DNA from: Stutzerimonas kunmingensis
GTDB taxonomy: Bacteria; Pseudomonadota; Gammaproteobacteria; Pseudomonadales; Pseudomonadaceae
Direction of reading: 5' to 3'
Length of the DNA: 64,000 bases
Assembly (NCBI RefSeq): GCF_014764705.1
Contig: NZ_JACXXG010000011.1
Location: forward strand, 62,001-126,000
The notes below the pieces were generated by a model, which saw only the letters and a program-made list of their open reading frames with translations, was not told the DNA's origin and ran no database searches. The position numbers were made by a program, and so were the translations under genes. Shown here piece after piece: positions 1 to 9,183 of the stretch. Within the stretch, counting starts at the first letter, position 1, and the number at the start of each line of letters is the position of its first letter.

Positions 1-701
1 GCCGACAGCTGCGCCTTGAGCTGGCGCTCTTCGGCCTTGTATTCCTGATACTTCTCCGCCGACTGCGCCTGACGGTGCAGGCGTTCGAGCTGGCGTTCCA
101 GCTCTTCGCGCAGGTCGGTCAGGCGCGCCAGGTTCTCGTGGGTGCGGCGAATACGGTTCTCGGTTTCGCGCCGGCGCTCCTTGTACTTGGAGATGCCGGC
201 CGCTTCCTCGATGAAGTTGCGAAGGTCCTCGGGCTTGGCCTCGATCAGTTTGGAGATCATGCCCTGCTCGATGATCGAGTAACTGCGCGGCCCCAGCCCG
301 GTGCCGAGGAAGATATCGGTGATATCGCGGCGCCGGCACTTCACGCCGTTGAGAAAGTAGGTGTTCTGCGAGTCGCGGGTGACGCGGCGGCGGATGGAAA
401 TTTCGGCGAAGGCTGCGTACTCACCGGTCAGCGTGCCGTCGGAGTTATCGAAGATTAGCTCGATGCTCGCCTGGGTTACCGGCTTGCGCGTGTTCGAGCC
501 ATTGAAGATGACGTCCGTCATCGACTCGCCACGCAGGTTCTTAGCCGAGCTTTCGCCCATTACCCAGCGCACGGCGTCGATGATGTTGGATTTGCCGCAG
601 CCGTTCGGCCCGACCACCGCCGCCATGTTGCTCGGAAAGCTGACCGTGGTGGGATCGACGAAGGATTTGAAGCCGGCGAGTTTGATGCTTTTCAGTCGCA
701 T
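1..701 (-). CDS. smc: chromosome segregation protein SMC (5' part only)
   Basis: The N-terminal ATPase half-domain of the SMC condensin subunit, which compacts and segregates the chromosome together with ScpA and ScpB. Translated from 701 the protein starts [18 protein letters not shown], followed by a Walker A motif [17 protein letters not shown] near residue 30, the usual SMC head sequence. Near residue 130 comes [13 protein letters not shown], and the following residues rich in E, R, Q and L mark entry into the long coiled coil. The gene runs off the window at base 1, so only about 233 residues are visible. A GGATAGG stretch lies a few bases before the ATG. moaA lies upstream on the same strand, with about 205 bases between them. 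The family assignment is secure. Confidence 0.96.
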   Translation of the reverse strand, partial: MRLKSIKLAGFKSFVDPTTVSFPSNMAAVVGPNGCGKSNIIDAVRWVMGESSAKNLRGESMTDVIFNGSNTRKPVTQASIELIFDNSDGTLTGEYAAFAEISIRRRVTRDSQNTYFLNGVKCRRRDITDIFLGTGLGPRSYSIIEQGMISKLIEAKPEDLRNFIEEAAGISKYKERRRETENRIRRTHENLARLTDLREELERQLERLHRQAQSAEKYQEYKAEERQLKAQLS

Positions 702-906
702 GCGGCCTATCCGTGGCAGTCAGCGTGGGAACGAACAAGCGGGGTCGCCGTGAACATCGGAAATCCTGGCATCGAATGGGTACTGGCAAGAAGCCAGGGA
801 GTTTATCACGCAGCCTGGCTCCGCTCGCAGCGTGGCCGCGCACAGAACGGTGTGGCAGGTAAGGCATCGGAACTGCAAGCGGCGCTCGGGCTGGAAAGAC
901 GATTCG

Positions 907-1902
907 TCAGCCGCCCGTCATGCTCATGAAGCGCACCACCTGAACCTGCTCATCAGTGCGGAAGTGATGTTTCTCCGGCTTGAGTTGCAGTGCGTCCACC
1001 AGCGCATTGCGCAGGCGTTCGCCATCGCCCGGATGCCGGCGCATCAGGCTTTTCAGATCCAGCGCACCCTCGTGGCCGAGGCATAGCACCAGCTTGCCTT
1101 CGGCAGTCACGCGGACGCGGTTGCAACTGCCGCAGAAGTTGTTGCTGTGGGGCGAAATGAAGCCGACCTGTGTTTCGCTGCCCGCTACCTGCCAGTAACG
1201 CGACGGGCCGCCGGTGGCATGACTGCTGCGTACCAGGGTATGCCGCGCCTCGATTCGCTCACGCACTTCGTCGCTGGAACAGAAGGTGATCTGGCGTTGA
1301 TGACTGGACACGCTACCCAGCGGCATCTCCTCGATGAAGCTGATATCCAGGCCGCGCTCAATGGCGAACTCCACCAGATCGAGAATCTCGTCGTCGTTGC
1401 GCCCCTTCTGCACCACGCTGTTGAGCTTGATCCGCTTGAAGCCAGCAGCGCGTGCCGCCTCGATGCCTGCCAGTACCTGATCGAGGCGGTCACGGCGAGT
1501 CAGTTCGGCGAAGCGGTCGCGCTTGAGCGAGTCGAGGCTGATGTTCAGGCGCTTCACGCCGGCATCACGCAGCGACGGCGCCAGACTTGGCAGCTGTGAA
1601 CCGTTGGTGGTGATGGCCAGGTCTTCGAGCTCGCTGCACGCGCCCAGTTGCGCCAGCAGGCCGGTCACACCCTTGCGCACCAACGGCTCGCCGCCGGTCA
1701 CGCGAATGCGTTTGACACCGAGACTGATGAAGGCATCGGCCACGGCATAGAGCTCTTCGAGGGTAAGTATCTGCGCGCGGGGAGCGAAGACCATGTCTTC
1801 GCTCATGCAGTAGGTGCAGCGAAAATCGCAGCGATCGGTTACCGATAACCTCAGGTAGGTGATGCGCCGGCCGAACGGGTCGACCAACTGGGAATCGGGC
1901 AT
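907..1902 (-). CDS. moaA: GTP 3',8-cyclase (molybdenum cofactor biosynthesis protein A)
   Basis: Radical-SAM enzyme for the first step of molybdenum cofactor synthesis, converting GTP to 3',8-cyclo-GTP, which MoaC then processes. The 331-residue protein has the N-terminal cluster CDFRCTYC (CxxxCxxC) near residue 25, a GGEP motif, and the C-terminal second cluster CGSCNRVR with a third cysteine further on in LCLGHEG. It ends in the GG dipeptide typical of MoaA. The ATG at 1902 is chosen because GGAG lies six bases upstream; an in-frame TTG four codons earlier lacks this support. No moaB, moaC or moeA is adjacent. The Moco would serve enzymes such as nitrate reductase, which is not in this window. 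Confidence 0.95.
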   Translation of the reverse strand: MPDSQLVDPFGRRITYLRLSVTDRCDFRCTYCMSEDMVFAPRAQILTLEELYAVADAFISLGVKRIRVTGGEPLVRKGVTGLLAQLGACSELEDLAITTNGSQLPSLAPSLRDAGVKRLNISLDSLKRDRFAELTRRDRLDQVLAGIEAARAAGFKRIKLNSVVQKGRNDDEILDLVEFAIERGLDISFIEEMPLGSVSSHQRQITFCSSDEVRERIEARHTLVRSSHATGGPSRYWQVAGSETQVGFISPHSNNFCGSCNRVRVTAEGKLVLCLGHEGALDLKSLMRRHPGDGERLRNALVDALQLKPEKHHFRTDEQVQVVRFMSMTGG

Positions 1903-2091
1903 GGAACTCTCCAACTGCTGGTTGCGCCTGTATTCAGACTATGCGCTAAGCGCGAATCAGGCAAAGTGACGTTACCAACGGCGAGCGGTCCGCGCCACCG
2001 CCGGGCATGCAGCATCACGGTCGCAATGCTTTAATGAGCCGCTTTGGCAGGCAACCCGCTCGACCTGCAACCATGCGAGAGACCACGGCGA

Positions 2092-2943
2092 ATGGATAAC
2101 GACTCCTTGAAAGCGATGAGCTGGCGCGAACGGCTATACGTCATCATCTTTTTCACCAATACCCCAGCGGGAAAACGCTTCGATACCTGGCTGCTGGTGA
2201 TTATCCTCGCCAGTCTGGTCGTGGTGATGTTCGACAGCATCGCCTCCTTCAATGAGCGCCACGGCGAGCTGCTGACCACTCTGGAATGGGGATTCACCAC
2301 GATATTCGCCCTGGAGTACCTGGTGCGCATCTACACCCACCCCGAGCCACGCAAATACATCTTCAGCTTCTACGGCGCGGTGGACCTGCTCTCGGTGCTG
2401 CCGGCCTTCATCGCCCTGCTGCTACCCGATGCGCAGTACCTGCTGGTGGTACGCATCGTCCGCATGCTGCGGATTTTCCGTGTACTCAAGCTCACGCCCT
2501 ACCTAAGCCAGGCGAATTTCCTGCTGGTGGCGCTGCAGGGCAGCCGGCAAAAGATCATCGTCTTCCTCGTCAGCGTAACCACCCTGATCATCGTTTACGG
2601 CACGCTGATGTATGTGATCGAAGGGCCAAGCAATGGCTTCACCAGCATCCCGATGAGCATCTACTGGGCGGTGGTCACGCTGACCACGGTCGGCTTCGGC
2701 GACATCGTCCCGCATACCCCGCTGGGCAAGGCGCTGGCAACGGTGGTGATGATCACCGGCTATTCGATCATCGCCGTGCCGACCGGCATCTTCACCGCCG
2801 AGCTGGCGAATGCCATGCGCCAGGACAGCCTGCGCCACAGCTGCCCGACCTGCGACAAGCTCACCCATGAGCCCAATGCGGCCTTCTGCAGTCGCTGCGG
2901 CAGCCAGCTGTTCGAGCGACGCGAAGGCGAGGCGCGCGACTGA
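2092..2943 (+). CDS. voltage-gated-type potassium channel with C-terminal zinc ribbon
   Basis: Inner-membrane potassium channel of the six-transmembrane voltage-gated family, 283 residues. The selectivity filter TTVGFGD is clear, and the arginine-rich S4 helix RIVRMLRIFRVLK would be the voltage sensor. S1 begins near residue 25. After the last helix (IIAVPTGIFTAEL) comes a short cytosolic tail containing CPTC and CSRCG, a four-cysteine pattern like a zinc ribbon. The ATG at 2092 is preferred over a TTG 16 codons upstream because the extra residues resemble no channel N-terminus. It is divergent from moaA, and the neighbours give no clue to its physiological trigger. Family confidence is high; voltage dependence is inferred. 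Confidence 0.9.
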   Translation: MDNDSLKAMSWRERLYVIIFFTNTPAGKRFDTWLLVIILASLVVVMFDSIASFNERHGELLTTLEWGFTTIFALEYLVRIYTHPEPRKYIFSFYGAVDLLSVLPAFIALLLPDAQYLLVVRIVRMLRIFRVLKLTPYLSQANFLLVALQGSRQKIIVFLVSVTTLIIVYGTLMYVIEGPSNGFTSIPMSIYWAVVTLTTVGFGDIVPHTPLGKALATVVMITGYSIIAVPTGIFTAELANAMRQDSLRHSCPTCDKLTHEPNAAFCSRCGSQLFERREGEARD

Positions 2944-3064
2944 CACGTGCCAACCGTCGCGCGGGCTGGGTTGCCGACCCGCTGCATCGCCAACGGCATG
3001 GCGAACTGCCCTGAAGCAGGGCTGTCACATCCTCTGACTCGCGTCAGGCAGGATGGAGACCGGC

Positions 3065-3478
3065 ATGCCCTTGCTCAAACTGCTGCACTTCGCTGCCCTG
3101 CTCTGCTGGTGCGGCTCGCTGCTTTATCTTCCGGCGCTTATCGCGGCGGGTACCAAGCGTAGCGATCAGCTCTTCTACCGTGACCATGCACACCTCACCC
3201 GCATGGTCTTTACCCTCATCAGCACCCCGGCTGCGCTGCTGGCGATCGGCTCCGGCACGGCGCTGTTCCTGCGCGACGGAACGCTGGCAGGCTGGCTGAT
3301 CACGAAGCTCACGGTAGTGACGGCGATGGCGCTCTGTCATGCGCTGTGCGGCGTTCTAGTCCTGCGCATCGAACGCGAGCCGGAGCGTGGCGTCACATAC
3401 CAGTGCATCACCCTGGGCGTGATGGTGCCCGTGCTGATCGCCCTGACTCTGTGGCTGGTGCTGGCCAAGCCCTTCTGA
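3065..3478 (+). CDS. CopD-like four-helix membrane protein
   Basis: Small integral membrane protein of 137 residues with about four hydrophobic helices. It opens with MPLLKLLHFAALLCWCGSLL, where the early histidine and following tryptophan resemble the first helix of CopD/HemJ-like proteins. GGAG stands six bases before the ATG at 3065; an in-frame ATG four codons upstream is possible. It lies just upstream of the caa3 oxidase genes and may belong functionally with them, for example in copper or haem handling, but this is context only. The CopD-like label rests on general resemblance and is uncertain. Confidence 0.6.
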   Translation: MPLLKLLHFAALLCWCGSLLYLPALIAAGTKRSDQLFYRDHAHLTRMVFTLISTPAALLAIGSGTALFLRDGTLAGWLITKLTVVTAMALCHALCGVLVLRIEREPERGVTYQCITLGVMVPVLIALTLWLVLAKPF

Positions 3479-3599
3479 CCTCAAGGAACAACCGCCTCGC
3501 ATGACCGACTCTCCGGCCCGATTCGTATACCCTCAGCGCCATTGCGCGGCGCAGCCCGGCAGGTCGCCAGGAGACGACTCGATCCGTCGCGACTCGCGC

Positions 3600-4076
3600 T
3601 TACGGCCCATCACCTTCAATGTCCACACCAACCGCATGCTCGTAGACCAGGCGCCCGCCGAGAAAGGCCGCCAGCGAGATCAGCACGGCGGTCAGCAGCG
3701 ACAGGTAGAGACCCCACATAGCGTCGCCGTCACCGCGATCCATGCCCTGGTAGCGCAACAGCCAGTTCAGCGAGGCCAGGGAAAGCATCATCACCGCCAG
3801 GATCGCATGGCACCACGCGGTCACCTTGCGGCGAATCTGCTGCACGGTGACCAGATCAATCACGCCGGCGACGCTGGCGATCCAGCCGCCGATGGCACCC
3901 ACACCGGAAAGCCAGAGGCCAGCGCGCCACCAGAATTCGTCAAGCGTCCACAGGTAGGCGAGATCCGCCGGCACCAGGCCGATCAACGCCGCGACGGGGA
4001 AGTGAATCATCATCGGGTGCAGCGGATGGCCGGCAATGGCGGCGTTGCTGTTGATCGACTCGCGTTCTGTGGCCAT
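3600..4076 (-). CDS. DUF2231 family membrane protein
   Basis: A 158-residue membrane protein. The conserved DUF2231 signature HPLHPMMIHFPVA lies near residue 18, and the protein has four hydrophobic segments. The ATG at 4076 has a strong ribosome site (GGGAGGG) immediately upstream and is the only start before the conserved motif. It is divergent from the oxidase subunit II gene with only 21 bases between the start codons. DUF2231 proteins are often found beside haem or cytochrome genes, but their biochemical role is unknown to me. Here the context suggests a link to the caa3 oxidase. Confidence 0.85.
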   Translation of the reverse strand: MATERESINSNAAIAGHPLHPMMIHFPVAALIGLVPADLAYLWTLDEFWWRAGLWLSGVGAIGGWIASVAGVIDLVTVQQIRRKVTAWCHAILAVMMLSLASLNWLLRYQGMDRGDGDAMWGLYLSLLTAVLISLAAFLGGRLVYEHAVGVDIEGDGP

Positions 4077-4097
4077 CCGGCCCTCCCAGGCACTGAA

Positions 4098-5114
4098 GTG
4101 AAACGGGCCGCCCGGTGGTCGAGACGAGGCGGCAACCCTTTCAAATGGACCACGCTGGCGCTGGCAGTTCCTTTACTCGCGGCCTGCGACGGTCCGCAAT
4201 CGGCGCTTTCACCTGCCGGCCCGATGGCCCGCGACGTGGCGAACGTCTGGTGGGCGATGTTCGGCTTTTCCGTGGTGGTGCTGCTGGTAGTGAGCGCGCT
4301 GTGGATCTACGCGATGCTGCGCCGCCCGCGAACGCACACCGCCGAAGAAGCCAAACGGATCAATCGTCGCTGGATCATCGGCGGCGGCCTGATCCTGCCC
4401 ACCGTCACCATCATCGCCCTGCTGGCGTTCGGCATTCCCACCGGGCGCGGCATGCTGCCATTGCCGGTCGAAGGCGAGCAACCGCTGCGCATCCAGGTCA
4501 TCGGCCACCAATGGTGGTGGGAGGTGCGCTACCCGGAAAGCGGCGTGGTGACAGCCAACCAGTTCATCCTGCCGGTCGATCGCCCGGTGGACGTCGAGGT
4601 CACCAGCGCGGACGTGATCCACTCGTTCTGGGTGCCACGCCTGGGTGGCAAGCTGGACATGGTTCCCGGCCGGACCAACACCCTGCGCGTGCAGGCCTCG
4701 CAGAGCGGAATTTTCCGCGGGCAATGCTCGGAGTTCTGCGGCAGTCAGCATGCGCACATGATTCTGCACGTGGAGGCGCTGGAAGCTGACGCTTTTGCCA
4801 GCTGGATCGAGGCCCGCCGTGAGCTGCAGCACCAGCCACCCAGCGGCGATGCCGGTCGCGTCTTCGCTGAGCGCTGCGGGCAATGCCACCGCGTCACGGG
4901 CGTCAGCGAGGGCAATCGCGCACCGGACCTGAGCGATCTCGCCACCCGTCCGACCCTCGGCGCCGGCGTGATCGCCAACGATACGGACGGCCTGCGCCGC
5001 TGGCTGAGCGATCACCAGAGCCTCAAGCACGGCAACGCCATGCCGCGGCACGACGACATTCCCGAAGAAACCCTCGGCCAGCTTGCCGACTGGCTGGAGA
5101 CACTCGCTCCATGA
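4098..5114 (+). CDS. coxB: cytochrome c oxidase subunit II, lipoprotein with fused cytochrome c domain (caa3 type)
   Basis: Copper-A subunit that receives electrons from cytochrome c. The 338-residue product has a lipoprotein signal (PLLAAC, cysteine 30), two transmembrane helices, the aromatic motif HQWWWEVRYP, and the copper-A site CSEFCGSQHAHM (C-x3-C-x3-H-x2-M). A C-terminal c-type haem site CGQCH is followed by a methionine in GNAMPRH, a candidate axial ligand. This makes it caa3 type. The start is GTG at 4098; there is no ATG between it and the lipobox, and a weak AGG lies seven bases upstream. Its stop overlaps the start of the subunit I gene (ATGA), implying coupled translation. Confidence 0.93.
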   Translation: MKRAARWSRRGGNPFKWTTLALAVPLLAACDGPQSALSPAGPMARDVANVWWAMFGFSVVVLLVVSALWIYAMLRRPRTHTAEEAKRINRRWIIGGGLILPTVTIIALLAFGIPTGRGMLPLPVEGEQPLRIQVIGHQWWWEVRYPESGVVTANQFILPVDRPVDVEVTSADVIHSFWVPRLGGKLDMVPGRTNTLRVQASQSGIFRGQCSEFCGSQHAHMILHVEALEADAFASWIEARRELQHQPPSGDAGRVFAERCGQCHRVTGVSEGNRAPDLSDLATRPTLGAGVIANDTDGLRRWLSDHQSLKHGNAMPRHDDIPEETLGQLADWLETLAP

Positions 5115-7639
5115 CACCGACCCCGAAGAGCGGCGCGCCCGCTACCGATCTCGACCAGTTGCAGGACCAGTTCAACGAGGTCTGGGGCAACCCCCGTGGT
5201 TGGCGTGCGCTGACCATCGTCAACCACACCAGCATCGGTCTGCGCTTTCTGGTCACCGGAGCCTTCTTCTTCCTCGTCGGCGGCCTGCTGGCGATGCTGA
5301 TCCGCACCCAGCTCGCCCTCCCCGGCTACGAGCTGATGGAGCCGGACGTCTACAACCAGGTCTTCACCATGCACGGCACGGTGATGATGTTCCTCTTCGC
5401 GGTGCCGATGATGGAGGGGTTGGCGGTCTACCTGATCCCGAAGATGATCGGTGCCCGCGACCTGGTTTTCCCGCGCCTTTCCGCCCTGGGCTACTACTGC
5501 TACCTGTTCGGCGGGCTGATCCTGCTGTCGAGCATCTTTCTCGACGTCGCGCCCAAGGCCGGCTGGTTCATGTACACGCCGCTGTCCAGCTCGGCACATA
5601 CCCCTGGGGTGAACTCGGATTTCTGGCTGCTGGGCATCACCTTTGTCGAAATTTCCGCGGTATCCGCCGGCGTCGAGCTGGTGGTATCGATCCTGCGCAC
5701 CCGCACCAACGGCATGGCGCTGCACAAGATGCCGCTGTACGCCTGGTACATCCTGGTGATGGCGATGATGATCGTGGTCGGCTTTCCGCCGCTGATCCTC
5801 GGCTCGATCCTGCTGGAGCTGGAGCGCGCGGCCGGCATGCCGTTCTTCGATGTCGCCCGTGGTGGCGATCCGGTGCTCTGGCAGCACCTGTTCTGGCTGT
5901 TCGGTCACCCGGAGGTGTACATCATCTTCCTGCCCGGCGCTGGCATCGTCTCCACGCTGATTCCAGTGTTCTGCCGGCGCCCGCTGGTGGGCTACCGCTG
6001 GGTCGTGCTGGGCGTACTGACCACCGGCTTCATCAGCTTCGGACTATGGGTGCACCACATGTTCACGGTGGGCATCCCGCAGCTGGCCACGGCGTTCTTC
6101 TCGGCGGCGAGCATGCTGGTGGCAATCCCCACCGGCGTGCAGGTTTTCGCCTGGCTGGCGACGCTCTGGCTCGGCAAACCGGTGTACAGAGTGCCAATGC
6201 TCTGGCTGGTGGGCTTTCTGATCGTCTTCGTCGCAGGCGGGCTGACCGGGGTGATGCTGGCGCTGGTGCCGTTCGACTGGCAGGTACACGACACCCATTT
6301 CGTCGTCGCGCACATGCACTACGTGCTGGTGGGCGGCATGTTGTTCCCGCTGATGGCCGGTCTGTACTACTGGCTGCCGCACTTCTCCGGGCGCATGCCG
6401 TCGGAAAAGCTCGGCCGCTGGGGCTTCTGGCTGTTCTTCATCGGCTTCAACGTGACCTTCATGATCATGCACTGGACGGGCCTGATCGGCATGCCTCGGC
6501 GTGTCTACACCTATGACACCGGCCTCGGCTGGGACATGCCCAACCTGGTGTCGTCGATCGGCAGCTTCATCATGGCGGCAGGCGTCGCCACTATCCTGCT
6601 GGACATCATCCTGCATTTCCGCTTCGGCATCCCGGCACCGAAGAATCCCTGGAAAGCCGATACCCTCGAGTGGGCCACCAGCCTGCCGCCCAGCGCGTAC
6701 AACTTCGTCAGCCTGCCCGACGTGACGGACCGTCATCCGTTGTGGAAAGACCCGAACCTGCCCGACAGCATCGCCCGCGGCGAACATGCGCTGACGGTGA
6801 TCGACCACGGTCGACGGGAGACCTGGGGCAGTGATCCGCTGACGGGCAAGGTCCGCGAGATCATTCATTTACCTGGCAACAGCTGGCTGCCGTTCATTGC
6901 CTCGGTGTTCCTTGCGGTGCTCTGCCTGAGCCTGCTGACCAAAGCGTACATCCTCGCGATCATCGCCACCGTGGCAACGCTGATCGTGCTGCTGCGCTGG
7001 TCCTGGGAAAACGGCGCCCATCCTGCTGCCGCGCCGGACGCCCATACCCAACCGGGCGAGCCACCGCTGCACTCGCGTACGTTCGACGGCCCGGGCCTGT
7101 GGGGCATGGGCGTGACGCTGCTGGCCAATGGCGCGCTGTACCTTTCGCTGCTGTTCGGCTGGTTCTATCTGTGGACCGTGTCGCCGCAATGGCAGGTGCC
7201 GGACAGCGACCTGAACGGTTGGTTGATGCTGGCCAGCACCGTGTTACTGAGTGCCGGCACGCTCTGGCTGCACCAGCTGATCAAGCGTCTGCGCGCCGGT
7301 ATGCATCGCGGGCTGATGGGGCAACTTGCCGTGTTGGCGATCGTCGCCTTCATTCAATCGGCGCTGCTGCTCTGGCTGATGCTGTCGGCCGGCCTGGCGC
7401 CGACCGAAACCGCCCACGATGCAGTGATCTTCGTGATGCTGGCGTACAACCTGATTCACTGTACGCTGGCAGCCGTGCTGACCGGACTGCAGGCGTGGCG
7501 GGTAGCCCTCGGTTACGTGGGCGATAAAGCGCCATACGAGCCCATCGTGGTCGAGCAGCTCTGGTACTACAACCTGGGTGTGCTGTGGGTCAGCTATGCG
7601 GCGATCGTGTTGTTCCCGGCGACCTGGGGGGGTGCCTGA
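5111..7639 (+). CDS. ctaD: cytochrome c oxidase subunit I fused to subunit III
   Basis: Catalytic haem a/a3-CuB subunit with a subunit III domain fused at the C-terminus, 842 residues. Subunit I hallmarks are HGTVMMF (low-spin haem ligand region), HPEVYIIFLPG with the cross-linked His-Tyr, the copper-B histidine pair in WVHHMFTVG, and HDTHFVVAHMHYV for the a3 and a haems. After about residue 600 an acidic and proline-rich linker leads into five helices of COX3 type, starting GLWGMGVTLLANGALY and including a helix with WLHQLIKR. It overlaps coxB by four bases and the next gene by one base (TGATGG), so the locus reads as one operon. Separate coxC, ctaB and cox11 genes are absent here. Confidence 0.93.
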   Translation: MTPTPKSGAPATDLDQLQDQFNEVWGNPRGWRALTIVNHTSIGLRFLVTGAFFFLVGGLLAMLIRTQLALPGYELMEPDVYNQVFTMHGTVMMFLFAVPMMEGLAVYLIPKMIGARDLVFPRLSALGYYCYLFGGLILLSSIFLDVAPKAGWFMYTPLSSSAHTPGVNSDFWLLGITFVEISAVSAGVELVVSILRTRTNGMALHKMPLYAWYILVMAMMIVVGFPPLILGSILLELERAAGMPFFDVARGGDPVLWQHLFWLFGHPEVYIIFLPGAGIVSTLIPVFCRRPLVGYRWVVLGVLTTGFISFGLWVHHMFTVGIPQLATAFFSAASMLVAIPTGVQVFAWLATLWLGKPVYRVPMLWLVGFLIVFVAGGLTGVMLALVPFDWQVHDTHFVVAHMHYVLVGGMLFPLMAGLYYWLPHFSGRMPSEKLGRWGFWLFFIGFNVTFMIMHWTGLIGMPRRVYTYDTGLGWDMPNLVSSIGSFIMAAGVATILLDIILHFRFGIPAPKNPWKADTLEWATSLPPSAYNFVSLPDVTDRHPLWKDPNLPDSIARGEHALTVIDHGRRETWGSDPLTGKVREIIHLPGNSWLPFIASVFLAVLCLSLLTKAYILAIIATVATLIVLLRWSWENGAHPAAAPDAHTQPGEPPLHSRTFDGPGLWGMGVTLLANGALYLSLLFGWFYLWTVSPQWQVPDSDLNGWLMLASTVLLSAGTLWLHQLIKRLRAGMHRGLMGQLAVLAIVAFIQSALLLWLMLSAGLAPTETAHDAVIFVMLAYNLIHCTLAAVLTGLQAWRVALGYVGDKAPYEPIVVEQLWYYNLGVLWVSYAAIVLFPATWGGA

Positions 7640-7998
7640 TGGCCTATGCACGCACGTCACCCTTTCACCCGGTGCAGATCCCGATCGGCCTGATCATCTG
7701 GAGCCTGTGGTTTGTCGCGATGTACGGTGGCCAGGCGGTGATCTGCAAGGTAAGCCCACCGGACCCCACGGACGGGGTGTGGAACTGGCTGAACGGCAGC
7801 CTCGGCGTGCTGACCCTGCTTACCCTTGCACTACTGTTCTGGCTGGCGCGTTACTTCTGGCGCTTGTCGCGACCACCCCATGAGTTGAACGAGCGGCAGC
7901 AGTTCGTCACCAAGCTGGCTGCCGGTATTCACTTCATTGCGGCGCTGGCCACCCTGTTCGTCGGCATTCCGCTGCTGCAGATTCCGCCATGCCTGTAA
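7639..7998 (+). CDS. small three-helix membrane protein of the caa3 operon
   Basis: A 119-residue protein with three predicted helices (around residues 14-36, 50-75 and 92-116) and a conserved-looking start HPVQIPIGLIIWSLWFVAMYGG. The ATG overlaps the stop of the fused subunit I/III gene, and its own end overlaps the ctaG start by ten bases. It sits where subunit IV or an extra subunit is encoded in other caa3 clusters. I cannot assign a named family. An oxidase subunit or assembly factor is the simplest inference from the tight translational coupling. Confidence 0.75.
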   Translation: MAYARTSPFHPVQIPIGLIIWSLWFVAMYGGQAVICKVSPPDPTDGVWNWLNGSLGVLTLLTLALLFWLARYFWRLSRPPHELNERQQFVTKLAAGIHFIAALATLFVGIPLLQIPPCL

Positions 7999-8837
7999 TC
8001 CGGCCGCCGATGCGCCAGGCAGCCGCTGCAGCGTTGACCGCCATCTTCCTGCCGGTATCGGCACAGGCCCATGGCCTTTTCGATGCCCACCTGCTGGACC
8101 GCGCACCATTGCTGCTCACGGCGGTGCTGGTCGCGGCAGCTTGGCTGCTCTATGTGCTGGGCGCCCGCAAGGTGCCGCCGCGGCGCAGCGAAGCCCTCTG
8201 TTTTCACAGCGCCATGCTGCTGGTGGTGGTCTCGGTTTTCGGCCCCATCGACGACTGGGCGGAAAGCAGCACCAGCTGGCACATGACCCAGCACATGCTG
8301 TTCATCATCGTGATCGCGCCGCTGTGGGCGCTGGCCCGGCCGCTGCCGCAATGGCGCGGCGTCACCGGCCGCTTTGCCCAGCCGCTGTGGACCGGCATTC
8401 TGCGCGCCGGCCGCTACCCCACGCTGCTGGCGCTGCTGCATGGTGCGATCATCTGGATCTGGCACACGCCGAAGCTCTACGTGCTGGCGCTGGACAACCT
8501 CTGGTGGCACGCCTTCGAACATGCGTGCTTTCTGTTCACCGGCTGGCTGTTCTGGTGGTCGGTACTGCGCGCCAATCCGAAACAGGTGCCCCAGGCGTTG
8601 ATGGCCGTGTTGCTGACGCTGATGCACACCGGCCTGCTGGGCGCCCTGCTGACCTTCGGCACCGTCTCGTTCTATGGCGAAGGTCGCTCGGTGGACGACC
8701 AGCAACTCGCCGGCCTGATCATGTGGGTACCCGGTGGGCTTATCTATCTGATCGGTGGCGGCTGGATCGCCTGGCGCTGGCTGACCCGCATGTGGCGGCG
8801 CCAGCAAACGGGTGCTGCCCGGGAGGAGCTGGGCTGA
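7989..8837 (+). CDS. ctaG: cytochrome c oxidase assembly factor, caa3 CtaG family
   Basis: Polytopic membrane protein of 282 residues resembling the CtaG family first known from Bacillus caa3 oxidase assembly, which is unrelated to Cox11. After an N-terminal segment ending in SAQAHG come about seven helices. Characteristic histidine-rich stretches are SWHMTQHMLFI, LLHGAIIWIWHTPKLY, WWHAFEHACF and LMHTGLLGALLTF; these histidines are plausible metal ligands. It is the last gene of the overlapping caa3 operon and ends shortly before the convergent tusA. A role in copper-B insertion is known for the family, not shown here. Confidence 0.88.
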   Translation: MPVIRPPMRQAAAAALTAIFLPVSAQAHGLFDAHLLDRAPLLLTAVLVAAAWLLYVLGARKVPPRRSEALCFHSAMLLVVVSVFGPIDDWAESSTSWHMTQHMLFIIVIAPLWALARPLPQWRGVTGRFAQPLWTGILRAGRYPTLLALLHGAIIWIWHTPKLYVLALDNLWWHAFEHACFLFTGWLFWWSVLRANPKQVPQALMAVLLTLMHTGLLGALLTFGTVSFYGEGRSVDDQQLAGLIMWVPGGLIYLIGGGWIAWRWLTRMWRRQQTGAAREELG

Positions 8838-8866
8838 GGCTGCGAACGAGCCTGCAGCCGCGTCGC

Positions 8867-9118
8867 TCACTCACTCTTCTTGCGAATCCAGTAGAGGTAG
8901 GTGCCAGCCGCTTCCTGCTGCTCGACCAGGTCATGGCCAAGAAAGATGCAGAACTTCGGAATATCTCGCTGGGTCGAGGGATCGGTCGCGATCACCTTGA
9001 GCAGCGCACCACCGGCCAGATCGCGCACCTTGTTGTGCAGCATCATCACCGGCTCGGGGCAGTTCAGGCCGCTGGCATCGAGCACGGCATCGACGGACAT
9101 TTCAGCTGATTGGGTCAT
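8867..9118 (-). CDS. tusA: sulfurtransferase TusA family protein
   Basis: An 83-residue cytosolic sulfur carrier. The active-site motif is [13 protein letters not shown], with the CPxP cysteine near residue 20. The TusA fold continues through [17 protein letters not shown]. Known members relay sulfur for 2-thiouridine in tRNA and for Moco-related sulfur trafficking. The ATG at 9118 gives the usual family length. It is convergent with ctaG and lies 65 bases downstream of rlmM on the same strand, so the two may be cotranscribed. Confidence 0.92.
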   Translation of the reverse strand: MTQSAEMSVDAVLDASGLNCPEPVMMLHNKVRDLAGGALLKVIATDPSTQRDIPKFCIFLGHDLVEQQEAAGTYLYWIRKKSE

Positions 9119-9183
9119 CTTGGGCTCCGGAAAACTGGCGTGCATTGTTACGCATGCGCGATGGCGGGTCATCCGCTGGCTGA

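Noticed and set aside
1903-2091. Molybdenum-cofactor riboswitch before moaA
   Set aside because: The leader is short and I could not find the conserved Moco-motif elements.
3501-4097. Open frame continuing upstream of coxB
   Set aside because: It runs opposite the DUF2231 gene, has no ribosome site, and codes for nothing like subunit II before the lipoprotein signal.
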